Notes: a model not told the origin generated them from the letters alone. Positions 18,736-28,469 are shown, counted from the stretch's first letter. The stretch: DNA of 64,000 nucleotides from Marinifilum fragile JCM 15579 (GCF_001310955.1 NZ_BAZX01000003.1:62001-126000), one strand, 5' to 3'. Program-made: numbers and translations.

Positions 18736-20127
18736 ATGAACACTATAAAAGTAAATTCACCATTTGATGGCAGCTTGATCAAGGAAATTCCTGTGCTCAA
18801 CAGTCAGCAAGTGGAAGAAAAAATTGCTAATGCATATGCTCTTTTTCAGGATAAATCAAGATGGTTAAAACCTTATGAACGCATCGAAATTTTGGAAAAG
18901 ACCAAAGCCATCATGCAAACTCGTGTTGAGGAATTGACTAAAATAGCTGCTGCCGAGGGAGGTAAACCATATCAGGACAGTAAGGTTGAGGTTTTGCGAG
19001 CTATAAATGGAGTGCAGTTGGCCATTGAGCATATCGGTCAAATGAAAGGCGAACAAATTCCTATGGGGACTACAGCGGCATCGATAAACCGTTGGGGATT
19101 TACCATGCGCGAACCCATTGGTGTGGTTTTGAGTATTAGTGCGTTTAATCATCCATTGAACTTGGCAGTTCACCAGGTAATTCCTGCTTTTGCAGTAGGT
19201 TGTCCTGTTTTAATTAAGCCTGATACCAGTACGCCAATGTCGGCAATCGAATTGGTGAAAATGCTGAAGGAAGCTGGTTTACCTGCCGATTGGGTAGAGG
19301 TAGTAGTTTGCGACAGAACCAATGCTGAGAATTTGGTAAAGGATGAAAGGGTGAATTATCTGTCCTTTATTGGTTCCGCTGAGGTGGGATGGAGCTTGCG
19401 TTCGAAATTGGCAGCAGGTACCAGATGTGCCTTAGAGCATGGAGGATCAGCACCTGTGATTGTAGAATCGGATGCCAATCTGGAGGAAACCATTCCTGCT
19501 TTGGCCAAAGGTGGATTTTATCATGCGGGACAGGTTTGTGTTTCGGTGCAACGTGTTTTTGTTCAGGAGGGAATTGTGGATCAGTTTTGTGATCAATTGG
19601 TTGAGATAGCTAAAAAACTAAAAGTTGGGGATCCGTTGGATCCACAAACAGAAGTGGGACCGCTCATTGAAACCTATGAAGTAGACCGTGTTGACGAATG
19701 GGTGAAGGAAGCTGTAGCCGATGGAGCAAAATTATTATGCGGAGGAAATAAGATATCGGAAACTTGTTACGAGCCAACTGTATTGTTGAATGCATGCCAA
19801 ACTTCCAAAGTATCGAAATTGGAGGTGTTCGGACCTGTGATTTGTGTTTACAGTTATAAAGACATGCAAGAGGCCATTGATTTATCGAATTCATTGCCTT
19901 TGGCATTTCAGGCGGCAGTGTTTACCTCAAATATCGATAAAGCATTGAATGCAGTTAACCAGTTTAATGCATCAACTGTAACAATTAATGATCATACTGC
20001 ATTCCGTGTAGATTGGATGCCATTTGGAGGAAGAGATGCTTCTGGAATTGGAGTAGGAGGAATTCCTTATTCAATGCAGGAAATGACAAGAGAAAAATTG
20101 ATGGTGATTAAATCAAGTAAGATTTAG
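18736..20127 (+). CDS. NAD(P)-dependent aldehyde dehydrogenase
   Basis: 463 residues of the ALDH superfamily. Visible motifs are the ISAFNHPLNLAVHQ oxyanion Asn region, the LIKPDTSTP cofactor segment, catalytic Glu in LEHGGSAP, nucleophile Cys in GQVCVSVQRVFV and a C-terminal PFGGRDASGIGVGG. It is closest in feel to glyceraldehyde-3-phosphate (non-phosphorylating), lactaldehyde or succinate-semialdehyde types, but the substrate is not readable. It is divergent from the S24 repressor, which could control it. Confidence 0.9.
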   Translation: MNTIKVNSPFDGSLIKEIPVLNSQQVEEKIANAYALFQDKSRWLKPYERIEILEKTKAIMQTRVEELTKIAAAEGGKPYQDSKVEVLRAINGVQLAIEHIGQMKGEQIPMGTTAASINRWGFTMREPIGVVLSISAFNHPLNLAVHQVIPAFAVGCPVLIKPDTSTPMSAIELVKMLKEAGLPADWVEVVVCDRTNAENLVKDERVNYLSFIGSAEVGWSLRSKLAAGTRCALEHGGSAPVIVESDANLEETIPALAKGGFYHAGQVCVSVQRVFVQEGIVDQFCDQLVEIAKKLKVGDPLDPQTEVGPLIETYEVDRVDEWVKEAVADGAKLLCGGNKISETCYEPTVLLNACQTSKVSKLEVFGPVICVYSYKDMQEAIDLSNSLPLAFQAAVFTSNIDKALNAVNQFNASTVTINDHTAFRVDWMPFGGRDASGIGVGGIPYSMQEMTREKLMVIKSSKI

Positions 20128-20261
20128 GAGTGTGGGTTAAATTGCATTTCGAGATTAAATTAATGTTATACCATCATTATATAATGAATAATGAGTGAAA
20201 ACACTTAGGTAAATTGGGTGAAAAAGTGTGTAAGCAAATATATCTCCTAATTAATTTATAC

Positions 20262-20269
20262 TATCTTTG
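20262..20269 (+). promoter_or_regulatory. Possible Bacteroidota -7 promoter element
   Basis: TATCTTTG matches the TAnnTTTG -7 consensus of Bacteroidota primary promoters. It lies about 80 bases before the LacI-type regulator start. No convincing -33 TTTG is present at the right distance. Confidence 0.4.
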
Positions 20270-20351
20270 TGTGTTGTTGGATAAACAGATAAAAGTCATT
20301 ATATTAATGACTCCCAATCTGATTTATTGAAATAAGATAAAAATTTGTACT

Positions 20352-21371
20352 ATGGCAAATAGACCTGTAACCATTAAGGATATTGCAGAAAAACTGAATA
20401 TTTCTGTTTCAACCGTATCCCGAGCTTTAAAAAACAATCCTGAAATCAGTTTACAAACAAGAGAGGCTGTTCAGAAATTGGCTAAAGAGTTGAAGTATCA
20501 ACCAAATCCATTGGCTGTTGCTTTGAAAACTCAAAAGTCGAACACTATTGGGGTTGTTGTGCCACAGATTGTAAGTTCTTTTTACGCATCGGTTGTAAAA
20601 GGGATTGAGCAGGTTGCTGACGAATTTGGTTATCAGGTTTTCGTGAGTTCTTCAAATGAGACAATGGAAAAAGAAGAGAAGAACGTAAACGGATTCCTAA
20701 ATATGAGAATGGATGGAATTATCCTTTCTTTATCCCGAGCAACAAATACATACGATCATATTCATAAAATTCAGGATATGGGTGTGCCAATGGTGCTTTT
20801 CGATAGAACATCAAAAGAACTAGAGGTATCGAAAGTGGTGGCAGATGATGCTGCGGCAGCTCATTCGGCAGTAACTCACCTTATTGAAGGAGGTGCTAAG
20901 CGAATTGCATTCTTAACTGGTCCTGAGTATATGCTTTTTGGTAGAAACCGTATGAGAGGTTATAAAAAGGCTTTGGAAGATAAGGATATGGCAGTTGATG
21001 AAACCTTGATTTCAAGATGTGATTTTACGGTTGAAGATGCCAAGAGTGCTTCATTGGAGCTTTTAAAGCGTTCAAACCGACCAGATGCTTTTTTTGCCAT
21101 TAATGATGAATTGGCAATTGGAGCAATAGCAGCGGCTAAAGAATTGGGTCTTAAGATTCCTGAAGAAGTTGCAGTGGTAGGGTTTTCAAATAGCCGTCGT
21201 TCACGTTATATGGAACCATCTATGTCGACTATGGATCAAAATCCTAAGCAAGTTGGACGAGAAGCTGCAAAACTTTTATTTGACCAAATGGAAAATAAAC
21301 CAGGAGCTAAGGAAGTGAAGGAAGTTGTTGTTCATGCCGATTTATTGGTAAGGGCATCTAGTGAAAGATAA
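20352..21371 (+). CDS. LacI-family transcriptional regulator
   Basis: 339 residues. The N-terminal helix-turn-helix VTIKDIAEKLNISVSTVSRAL is followed by a hinge helix (YQPNPLAVALK) and the periplasmic-binding-like sensor domain from NTIGVVVPQIVSSF onward. The ligand is presumably a sugar or sugar phosphate. No sugar transport gene is adjacent, since the gene is flanked by the ALDH and rlmN, so the target may be the ALDH or a distant operon. Confidence 0.93.
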   Translation: MANRPVTIKDIAEKLNISVSTVSRALKNNPEISLQTREAVQKLAKELKYQPNPLAVALKTQKSNTIGVVVPQIVSSFYASVVKGIEQVADEFGYQVFVSSSNETMEKEEKNVNGFLNMRMDGIILSLSRATNTYDHIHKIQDMGVPMVLFDRTSKELEVSKVVADDAAAAHSAVTHLIEGGAKRIAFLTGPEYMLFGRNRMRGYKKALEDKDMAVDETLISRCDFTVEDAKSASLELLKRSNRPDAFFAINDELAIGAIAAAKELGLKIPEEVAVVGFSNSRRSRYMEPSMSTMDQNPKQVGREAAKLLFDQMENKPGAKEVKEVVVHADLLVRASSER

Positions 21372-21390
21372 AACACAATAAATGATATAA

Positions 21391-21418
21391 AAAAATCCTG
21401 CCGATTGGCAGGATTTTT
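21391..21418. terminator. Bidirectional terminator between lacI-type gene and rlmN
   Basis: Arms aaaaatcctgcc and ggcaggattttt with a gatt loop and A/T-runs on both sides, between convergent genes. Confidence 0.9.
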
Positions 21419-21437
21419 TGTTCTTATATCTATAGGA

Positions 21438-22480
21438 TTAAAAATCTTTCTCTTGTTGCTTTATTAGCTCTTTGGTTGATAACAATCCGCAAGCTGCAAA
21501 AATATCCAATCCTCTTGATCTTCGAATTGTAGTTGTAATTCCCTTTTTATTCAATTGGTCTTTGAAGAATTCAATGGTTTGATCATCGGATCCATCCAGT
21601 GGAGTGTTAGGAATAGGATGGAAACGAATCAAATTGATTCGACATTTGATACCATCCAATATTCTACAAAGTTCCTTTACATGTCTCGGTGTATCATTAA
21701 TTCCCTTGAACATGATATACTCAAAAGAAACTCTTCTTTGTCTGCCAAAATCGAAATCCTTAATGATTTTTAGTACATCCTTAATTGGATAAACATTTTG
21801 TACAGGCATTAATTTCTTTCTCTCATCGTCGAAAGGAGAGTGTAAACTAACTGCAAGGTGGCATTCACTATTGTCAAGAAATTCAACCATACCCGGGATA
21901 ATTCCAATGGTGGATACGGTAATTCTTCTTGGGCTCATAGCCATGCCATAATCCGAAGTCAAAATTTCAAGAGACTTTAGGACCTCAGGAACATTATCAA
22001 GAGGTTCTCCCATACCCATGTATACGATATTGGTAAGCTTTTCTCTTTCTGGTAGCTTCGAATTTGATTAATGATTTCGCCACTCGTCAACTGTCCTTGG
22101 AATCCTTGTTTTCCTGTCATGCAAAACAAACATCCCATTTTACATCCAACTTGTGAGGATACACACAAGGTGTTTCTATCGCTGTCTGGAATGTAAGCTG
22201 TTTCGATAAATTTGTTCTCGTGGTTGGTTGGGTAAAGATATTTCTTTGTGCCATCAACCGATTCTTGTACTTTAGTTGAAGCAGTTGTTCCAAAATCGTA
22301 CTTTTCCTTTAAGGCAGTTCTTGCCTTTAAAGACAAGTTGCTCATCTGGTCGATTTCTGTTACATCTTTTTTGTACAACCAATCGGCAATTTGTTTGGCA
22401 GTAAACTTTGGCAGTCCTAAATCTTTAACTACCTGAGTTAATTCATTCAAACTTTTTCCTAATAGAATCTCTTTCCCCAT
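21438..22480 (-). pseudogene. rlmN: 23S rRNA/tRNA adenine-C2 methyltransferase, one frameshift
   Basis: A radical-SAM methyltransferase that modifies A2503 of 23S rRNA and A37 of some tRNAs. The N-terminal half has the cluster motif CKMGCLFC (CxxxCxxC), and the C-terminal half has MGMGEPLDN, SLHSPFDDERKKLMP and the final GLDIFAACG with the mechanistic Cys. The reading frame breaks near 22053-22057. Adding one T in the coding strand after ATTCGAAGC turns the out-of-frame tail into LPEREKLTNIVYMGMGEP, the normal family sequence, giving 347 residues. Because rlmN is strongly conserved, an assembly error is the likely cause. It lies 18 bases behind the flavoprotein gene. Confidence 0.9.
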
Positions 22481-22498
22481 TCTTCAGTATTAATAAGA

Positions 22499-23170
22499 TT
22501 AAAAGTAGATTTCAGCCACAATTTTATTGTATTCCACACCTCTGCTAATAAGTAAATCGCGAACTTCAACTACCATTTCAGGGCTACCACATAAAAAGAA
22601 TCTACAATTTTTTGGGAGCTCTGGAATATCCTGCAAATATCGGGTTAATCTTCCATTATACAAACCATCACCAGATTCTTGAGAGCAACAGCGAATATAT
22701 TTTTCACCCAATTCGGGTAAGAACTCATTTTCAAAATAGAATGAATGAGTAAATCTACCACCATGAATAAGCGTTTTGTTTTCTTTTAATCCTGATCGGA
22801 ACATGGATGAAAAGGGTGCAATTCCTGTTCCTGATGCAATCCACCATGCAGGAGATGTATCATCAATAAAATCACCGTCAGGATCAGTAACAAATAATTC
22901 TGTTCCTGGTTTAATCTCACTAAGTCTTGGAGTAAGCCATCCATCATCTTTTAGGTTATACAGGATGTTTACTTCATCATCGTGAATTCCACTAGCAATG
23001 GTATATAGTCTTGGAGTTACACTTAAATCGGTTGTCAAACCAACATACTGTCCTGCTTTAAAATCTTTAATTTTCTTGAATTTCAAAACATACACGCCTG
23101 GCGATATTTCTTTGTTTTCAAGAATATTGGTTGTGTGAAGTTTGTTCTTTTGATCTGTATTTGAATTCAT
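22499..23170 (-). CDS. Ferredoxin-NADP reductase-like FAD/NAD(P) oxidoreductase
   Basis: 223 residues with the two-domain FNR fold. The FAD domain has PRLYTIAS (the RxYS/T motif), and the NAD(P) domain has GTGIAPFSSMFRS, LIHGGR and the C-terminal CGSPEMVVEVRDLL ending in VAEIYF. There is no iron-sulfur domain and no signal, so it is cytoplasmic and moves electrons between NAD(P)H and ferredoxin or flavodoxin. It sits just upstream of rlmN in the same direction; linking it to supply of electrons to that radical-SAM enzyme is inference. Confidence 0.88.
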   Translation of the reverse strand: MNSNTDQKNKLHTTNILENKEISPGVYVLKFKKIKDFKAGQYVGLTTDLSVTPRLYTIASGIHDDEVNILYNLKDDGWLTPRLSEIKPGTELFVTDPDGDFIDDTSPAWWIASGTGIAPFSSMFRSGLKENKTLIHGGRFTHSFYFENEFLPELGEKYIRCCSQESGDGLYNGRLTRYLQDIPELPKNCRFFLCGSPEMVVEVRDLLISRGVEYNKIVAEIYF

Positions 23171-23334
23171 ATATTACATTTTGAATGGGCAAATATAGTA
23201 ATTAATTTAAAAAGATTCTAAATAGTGAAATTGATTTTATAAGCTAATGCTTTTGACTGTAACTAATCATGCTTATTGAGCGTCATATATATTGTTCTTG
23301 AATTTACTCATTCATCCTAAAAAATATACTAGAA

Positions 23335-24315
23335 ATGAAAACAAAAATGAGATTTATACAATTGGCGTTATTTAGTTTATTCCTGCTTTCTTCGGTGAAT
23401 TCTTTTTCACAGTCTATTTATGCAGAAGAACACAAGGTGTTTGATGGTATCAATAAACTTGAAGTTAAAGGCTCTTTTTGCGATGTCGAAATTATAGGAA
23501 GTGATAGAACTGATGTAAAATTTGATGGTGAAATAAAAGGATCGTCATTTGGAGGCAAGAAGTTTGAAATAAAATATGATGTAGCTGGTGATAAATTGAT
23601 AGTTTGGATTGATTCTCCGTTTTCTTTTAGTGGAAGAATTGAATCGAAATTGCAGTTTAAAGTTCCTGCAGATACTAAAGTACTGGTAAAAAATTCATCA
23701 GGAGATGTCTATTGTGAAGGCCTTGTTTCCCAATACAACTCAATACGCACTAGTTCGGGTGATGTTGGTATGCAAAAAATAAAAGGCGATTTGGATTTAG
23801 TAACTTCTTCTGGCGAAATCTCTGTAAAAAATCTTATCGGTAATTTAGAGATGGAATCTACTTCAGGGGATCAGGAAATTAAGGAGGTAGTTGGTAACAT
23901 ATCTACTCAGGCGTCATCTGGAGATTTAGAATTTAAATATATTGAAGGAGATATTTCTTCAAGAACTACTTCGGGGGATATTGAAATTGATAATTTGGTT
24001 GGAAGATTAAAGAATGTATCGAGCTCAGGTAGTATGGAGATTAATAATTCGAAAGTATATCTGCATTTAACTGCTAGTTCTGGCGATATTGAAGGTAATA
24101 ATTTGTTATTGGTTGGAGAATCATTCTTTTATACAACTTCTGGTAATGTTGATTTGAAATTAAGAAATGATCATGATCAATTGAGTTTTGATTTGGTGGC
24201 ATCTTCGGGAAATTTAAGAGCTGGAAATAAAAAAGGAGACAAGAAGCTTTACTTGCGAAATGGTGAGATTTGGATTCATGGAAAGAGCAGCTCTGGAGAT
24301 CAAACTTATTATTAA
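23335..24315 (+). CDS. Exported DUF4097 beta-helix repeat protein
   Basis: 326 residues with a Sec signal peptide (cleavage near SFSQ-SIYA). The mature protein is built of about ten repeats containing S-S/T-G-D/E/N/S (VKNSSGDVY, IRTSSGDVG, VTSSGEISV, ESTSGDQEI and so on), typical of DUF4097 right-handed beta-helices also called adhesin-like. The function is not known; some DUF4097 proteins are partners of ECF sigma/anti-sigma systems. It stands alone, ending at a strong terminator. Confidence 0.85.
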   Translation: MKTKMRFIQLALFSLFLLSSVNSFSQSIYAEEHKVFDGINKLEVKGSFCDVEIIGSDRTDVKFDGEIKGSSFGGKKFEIKYDVAGDKLIVWIDSPFSFSGRIESKLQFKVPADTKVLVKNSSGDVYCEGLVSQYNSIRTSSGDVGMQKIKGDLDLVTSSGEISVKNLIGNLEMESTSGDQEIKEVVGNISTQASSGDLEFKYIEGDISSRTTSGDIEIDNLVGRLKNVSSSGSMEINNSKVYLHLTASSGDIEGNNLLLVGESFFYTTSGNVDLKLRNDHDQLSFDLVASSGNLRAGNKKGDKKLYLRNGEIWIHGKSSSGDQTYY

Positions 24316-24322
24316 AAAATGC

Positions 24323-24350
24323 AAAGAGGACGTTCAGTCCTCTTTTTTTT
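24323..24350 (+). terminator. Terminator of the DUF4097 gene
   Basis: Nine-base perfect arms aaagaggac and gtcctcttt, five-base loop, then eight T. Confidence 0.9.
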
Positions 24351-24747
24351 GTTCGTTTGCGAACATTAGATGTGATACAATCGGACACTTTTGATACGAA
24401 GAATTTACATGATATTTCCATAAGTACCACATAGCTAGAGTGAAAGGATTTTTGGCCCGCCACTTGTAATTACCTATGCGAAATCATTTTTAATGGTTTC
24501 CCAAAAATTGGGAGTGGTGTCCCGGGATTTTGGTTTTAATAGCATAATTAATTGGTTTTCTTTGATTAAGGGTCCTTTAAACGGCCCTTTTTCTTTTTTA
24601 TATCCCTAATCGTTCAATTTCCTAAATTTTTCTGCTTTAAAATCAATATACATTACTTTTAAAAAAAATTATAAAAGAATTGCTTATTTGAAAAAATAAA
24701 TTGTAATTTTACCATCAGATTACAAACCTATAATAGAAGAAAAACGT
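24351..24747 (+). other. Intergenic region with an orphan terminator-like hairpin
   Basis: About 400 bases without a recognisable gene. At 24566-24600 aagggtc and ggccctt form a hairpin followed by a T-rich run, a plus-strand terminator with no gene before it since the DUF4097 terminator. The stretch about 24460-24600 could therefore be a small RNA. The last 100 bases should hold the promoter of the ROK regulator. Confidence 0.4.
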
Positions 24748-25974
24748 TTGAGACCACAATTTCTATATGAAAAGAACCTACAGGGTGTAGCTAATTCTGT
24801 AAAAAGAAAACAAGAACAGTATCGCAAAATTGTTCGACACCTTTATTATAATGGTGCTGCATCAATTGCTGAAATTGTAAAGGCTGTTAAAATGAGTCAA
24901 CCATTGGTAGCTTCATTGGTTGATGATTTAATGGGCTATGGAATGCTACTGGATAATGGTGTGGGGGAATCAATAGGAGGTCGTCGTCCAAATTTGTTTT
25001 GTATAAATTCTGAGTATCAATATGTAATTGGTGTGGATATCAATTTACATACTTTGAATTTGGCTGTGTTTGATTTATCGAATAAGCAAATTTTTAGAGA
25101 GGAGACAAAGTATTTTGACCTTGAGAATAGTGATGAGTACTTAAACTCTTTGATAGAAAAGATAGAGTCAATGATTTCCCAATTGGGAATACCAAGGGAA
25201 AAGTATCTTGCTGTGGGAATTTCGATTCCAGGTTTGGTTGATGCCAAGCAAGGATTAAGCCATACTCACCTTTCGGTAGCTGAAAATGGTTTGGCTCGTG
25301 TTTTAGGAGATAGGCTAGGCATAAATGTATTGCTTGACAATGATGCTCGAACGATGGCCTTGGGAGAGAAAGCGTTTGGTAAAGCAATTGACAAGGAGAA
25401 TGTACTGTGCTTAAATTTAAGTAATGGTATTGGTCTTGGAATGATTTTGAATGGTGAACTTCACTCTGGTAAAAATGGTTTTGCAGGGGAATTTGGTCAC
25501 ATTTTAATTGATCCGGAAGGCAAGCTTTGTTATTGTGGCAAAATTGGATGTCTGGAGACCTTAACTTCAGGAAAGATATTGGTAAAGAATATCAGAGAGG
25601 CAGTTGATAATGGACAGCCAACTCTTTTGGCTAGTTACAAAAAGGAAAATAGAAAGATTGATCTAAGAGCAGTGGTGGAAGCCATATTGCAAGGAGATCA
25701 GTTCGCGATAGATCAGTTGAACCAAATGTGTGAGTATTTGGGTAAAGGTCTGGTTACATTGATTCATTTGTTGAATCCAGAAATGGTAATTATTGGAGGC
25801 AAAATTGCACATGCAGGCAAGTTTGTAATTGATCCTGTTACCATGTCGATGAATAAATATGCCATGAGTAGAATTAGTTCTGAAACGGAATTGGTTTGTT
25901 CCGATTTGTTGGATGATTCAGCATTAATGGGAACAATGGCAAATGTGATGAGAAGTGTTTTAAGTTTAGATTAA
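24748..25974 (+). CDS. ROK-family transcriptional regulator (NagC-like)
   Basis: About 408 residues. An N-terminal winged helix (QYRKIVRHLYYNGAASIAEIVKAVKMSQPLVASLVDDL) precedes a sugar-kinase-like ROK domain with GVDINLHTLNLAVF, LLDNDARTMALGE and the zinc motif CYCGKIGCLE. The degenerate ATP motif and HTH point to a repressor rather than a kinase. No ATG is near the natural N-terminus: the TTG at 24748 is the best candidate and the frame is closed at 24697. It heads the amino-sugar locus and probably controls it by sensing an amino sugar or its phosphate. Confidence 0.88.
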   Translation: MRPQFLYEKNLQGVANSVKRKQEQYRKIVRHLYYNGAASIAEIVKAVKMSQPLVASLVDDLMGYGMLLDNGVGESIGGRRPNLFCINSEYQYVIGVDINLHTLNLAVFDLSNKQIFREETKYFDLENSDEYLNSLIEKIESMISQLGIPREKYLAVGISIPGLVDAKQGLSHTHLSVAENGLARVLGDRLGINVLLDNDARTMALGEKAFGKAIDKENVLCLNLSNGIGLGMILNGELHSGKNGFAGEFGHILIDPEGKLCYCGKIGCLETLTSGKILVKNIREAVDNGQPTLLASYKKENRKIDLRAVVEAILQGDQFAIDQLNQMCEYLGKGLVTLIHLLNPEMVIIGGKIAHAGKFVIDPVTMSMNKYAMSRISSETELVCSDLLDDSALMGTMANVMRSVLSLD

Positions 25975-25984
25975 TAGAGAAATT

Positions 25985-26053
25985 ATTGATTCCCGCATGG
26001 TTAAACTTTGGTTTAATGTTCAATTGTAGTAGTAGTGTTCTGCGGGAATCAAT
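25985..26053 (+). other. Two-level stem-loop between ROK regulator and pyrophosphorylase gene
   Basis: Outer arms attgattcccgca (25985-25997) and tgcgggaatcaat (26041-26053) are perfect 13-base complements. Inside, ttaaac (26001-26006) and gtttaa (26011-26016) form a second perfect hairpin. A short T-rich stretch follows. It may be an unusual terminator of the regulator gene or a structured leader of the downstream operon. Confidence 0.55.
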
Positions 26054-26196
26054 TTCTTTATGCTAACATCTTAAGAATAAATATAAAAAATACAGATGAA
26101 ACGAACTGGTAAGTTTTAATGGTAGCAGCAAAGACAGCTTATTAATTAAAATTACCGAGAAGTTTCGTGTGATAATCGATACAAAAGAAAAAACTC

Positions 26197-27096
26197 ATGA
26201 AACCAACATTATTAGTATTAGCAGCAGGAATGGGAAGTCGATATGGCGGATTGAAACAGATGGATCCAATTGGACCATCCAATGAGACCATTATTGATTA
26301 TTCAATTCACGATGCAATAAAGGCAGGCTTTGGAAAAATTGTATTTGTAATTCGAGAGAGTTTTGAAAAAGAATTTAAGGAATTGTTTAATGCAAAGTTA
26401 GCTGGTAAGATTGATGTGGATTACGTGAATCAGGAAATATTTAAGGTACCGGAAGGAACAACATATAATCCTGAAAGAGAGAAACCATGGGGAACTGGGC
26501 ATGCTATTTTAATGGCTAAGGATTGTATTAAAGAGCCTTTTGCCGTAATCAATGCCGATGATTATTATGGAGTGGAAGCTTTTCAAACCATTGCTGATTA
26601 CTTAAGAAATTCAATTAGTGATCAGGAAAACTGCATGGTTGGTTATCAGTTGGCGAACACAATTTCAGAGAATGGTTCTGTATCAAGAGGAGTTTGCGCT
26701 ACCAATGAAAATGATCACTTGGAAACTGTTGTTGAAAGAACTCATATCGAAAAACTACCAGAAAATATTGCATACCTGGAAGATGAAAAATGGTATCCAC
26801 TTTCTGAGGATGCAACGGTATCGATGAACTTCTGGGGATTTACTCCTAAACTTTTCGATCATTTGGATTCTCAGTTTAAAACTTTCCTTCAAGAGAAAGG
26901 TGATCAGTTGAAGTCTGAATTCTTTATTCCTTCTGTTGTAGCTGAAATTATTGAATCAGGAGATACTCAGATTAAGGTGTTGAAATCGGATGCTCAGTGG
27001 TTTGGAGTGACTTATAAAGAAGATAAGGAAAAGGCACAAAATGCGATTAATACGTTGATTGAGAAAGGTGTTTACCCTTCGAAACTTTGGGAATAA
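26197..27096 (+). CDS. NDP-sugar pyrophosphorylase (NTP_transferase family)
   Basis: 299 residues. The nucleotide-binding start LVLAAGMGSRYGGLKQMDPIG and the NADDYYG metal site (a variant of the usual DGD) mark a sugar-1-phosphate nucleotidyltransferase. It stands directly before a permease and a NahK-like sugar 1-kinase, so it is likely to turn GlcNAc-1-P or GalNAc-1-P into the UDP-sugar. That substrate is inferred from neighbours. The first AAGMGSRYGG deviates slightly from the GxGxR of RmlA-type enzymes but keeps the Gly and Arg positions. Confidence 0.85.
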   Translation: MKPTLLVLAAGMGSRYGGLKQMDPIGPSNETIIDYSIHDAIKAGFGKIVFVIRESFEKEFKELFNAKLAGKIDVDYVNQEIFKVPEGTTYNPEREKPWGTGHAILMAKDCIKEPFAVINADDYYGVEAFQTIADYLRNSISDQENCMVGYQLANTISENGSVSRGVCATNENDHLETVVERTHIEKLPENIAYLEDEKWYPLSEDATVSMNFWGFTPKLFDHLDSQFKTFLQEKGDQLKSEFFIPSVVAEIIESGDTQIKVLKSDAQWFGVTYKEDKEKAQNAINTLIEKGVYPSKLWE

Positions 27097-27199
27097 TATT
27101 GTAAGTACATGGTTTCTGGGATGTGAGATATGACTAGTTGGAAAGAAACCGTTAGCGTTAAATTATAAGAAATCATTAATTGAAAATAAATTTATTGTT

Positions 27200-28423
27200 A
27201 TGGTGAGTATACAAGCAACAGACTCAGGAACCAAGAAGTTCATGATCCCATTGATCGTTGTAGGGGTGATGTTTTTTGCAATTGGTTTTGCTTTAGGAAT
27301 TAATAGTTATATCGTTCCTTTATTGAATAAAACATTAGGAATATCGTCTGCAGAATCATATTTGGTTATTGCAGCAACTTTTTCTGCATTCTTAATTTTT
27401 GGCTATCCAGCATCTTTGGTAATTGGGAAGATAGGCTATAAGAAAACAATGGCATTGTCGTTTTTGATGTTTGCTCTTGGTTTCTATTTGTTTATTCCAT
27501 CGGCTCAAATGGAAAGTCTTCCTTTGTTTTTGTTGGCATCATTTATTAGTGGAATGGGAAATACTTTCTTGCAGGCTTCTGTAAATCCGTACATCACCAT
27601 TTTGGGCCCAATGGAAAGTGCTGCAAAAAGAATGAGTTATATGGGGGTTGCCAATAAATTGGCTTGGCCTATTGCACCTTTATTCTTGGCATTGGTAATT
27701 GGTAAAGAAGTAAATGATGTTGCACTTACCGATATCAATGTTCCTTTCTATATCATTATTGCGATTTTTATTTTATTAGGCGTGTTGGCCATGGCGGCTA
27801 AACTTCCTGAGGTGAAAGCTGCTGGGGAAGATGAAAATTCTGCCGAAGAATGTCCATATGCAGCAAATAAAACATCAGTATGGCAATTTCCTCACTTACT
27901 TTTAGGAGTATTTGCTTTGTTCCTATATGTAGGAGTTGAAACAGTATCTCTAGGAACATTGGTGGATTATGCAGAAAGCTTAGGATTGGCAAATCCTGAA
28001 TTTTATGCTTGGATTGCCCCGGTTGGAATGGTGATTGGTTATATCTGTGGTATCATCTTTATCCCTAAATATATTAGTCAGGCTGCTGCACTTAAAATTT
28101 GTGCAATTGCTGCTTTATTCGGTTCTCTAATGGTTGTATTGGTTCCTGCAGAATGGTCTATTTTCTTCATTGTATTTATGGCTTTGGGATGTTCATTGAT
28201 GTGGCCTGCACTTTGGCCTTTAGCTATGACTGACTTGGGTAAGTTTACAAAGGCAGGATCATCTTTAATGGTAATTGCAATTGTGGGTGGTGCAATTATT
28301 CCTACCGTTTATGGATTTGTTAAAGATGCTGTAGGAGGACAAAATGCATATTGGATTTGTGTACCATGTTTCCTATACATTTTATACTATGGGATAAAAG
28401 GACATAAAGTAAGAACGAAATAA
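27200..28423 (+). CDS. FucP-type MFS sugar permease
   Basis: 407 residues with 12 predicted helices. The sequence FLQASVNPYITILGP and the GVGxETVSLGTLVDYA-like region are typical of the FucP/NagP/GluP sugar:proton symporters of Bacteroidota. Its place between a nucleotidyltransferase and an N-acetylhexosamine kinase suggests GlcNAc or GalNAc as substrate, moved across the inner membrane after digestion in the periplasm. The sugar is not visible from sequence alone. Confidence 0.9.
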   Translation: MVSIQATDSGTKKFMIPLIVVGVMFFAIGFALGINSYIVPLLNKTLGISSAESYLVIAATFSAFLIFGYPASLVIGKIGYKKTMALSFLMFALGFYLFIPSAQMESLPLFLLASFISGMGNTFLQASVNPYITILGPMESAAKRMSYMGVANKLAWPIAPLFLALVIGKEVNDVALTDINVPFYIIIAIFILLGVLAMAAKLPEVKAAGEDENSAEECPYAANKTSVWQFPHLLLGVFALFLYVGVETVSLGTLVDYAESLGLANPEFYAWIAPVGMVIGYICGIIFIPKYISQAAALKICAIAALFGSLMVVLVPAEWSIFFIVFMALGCSLMWPALWPLAMTDLGKFTKAGSSLMVIAIVGGAIIPTVYGFVKDAVGGQNAYWICVPCFLYILYYGIKGHKVRTK

Positions 28424-28469
28424 ATTGAAAATAGGTGTTGCATTAAGATACGCCATTTAAAGATAAATT

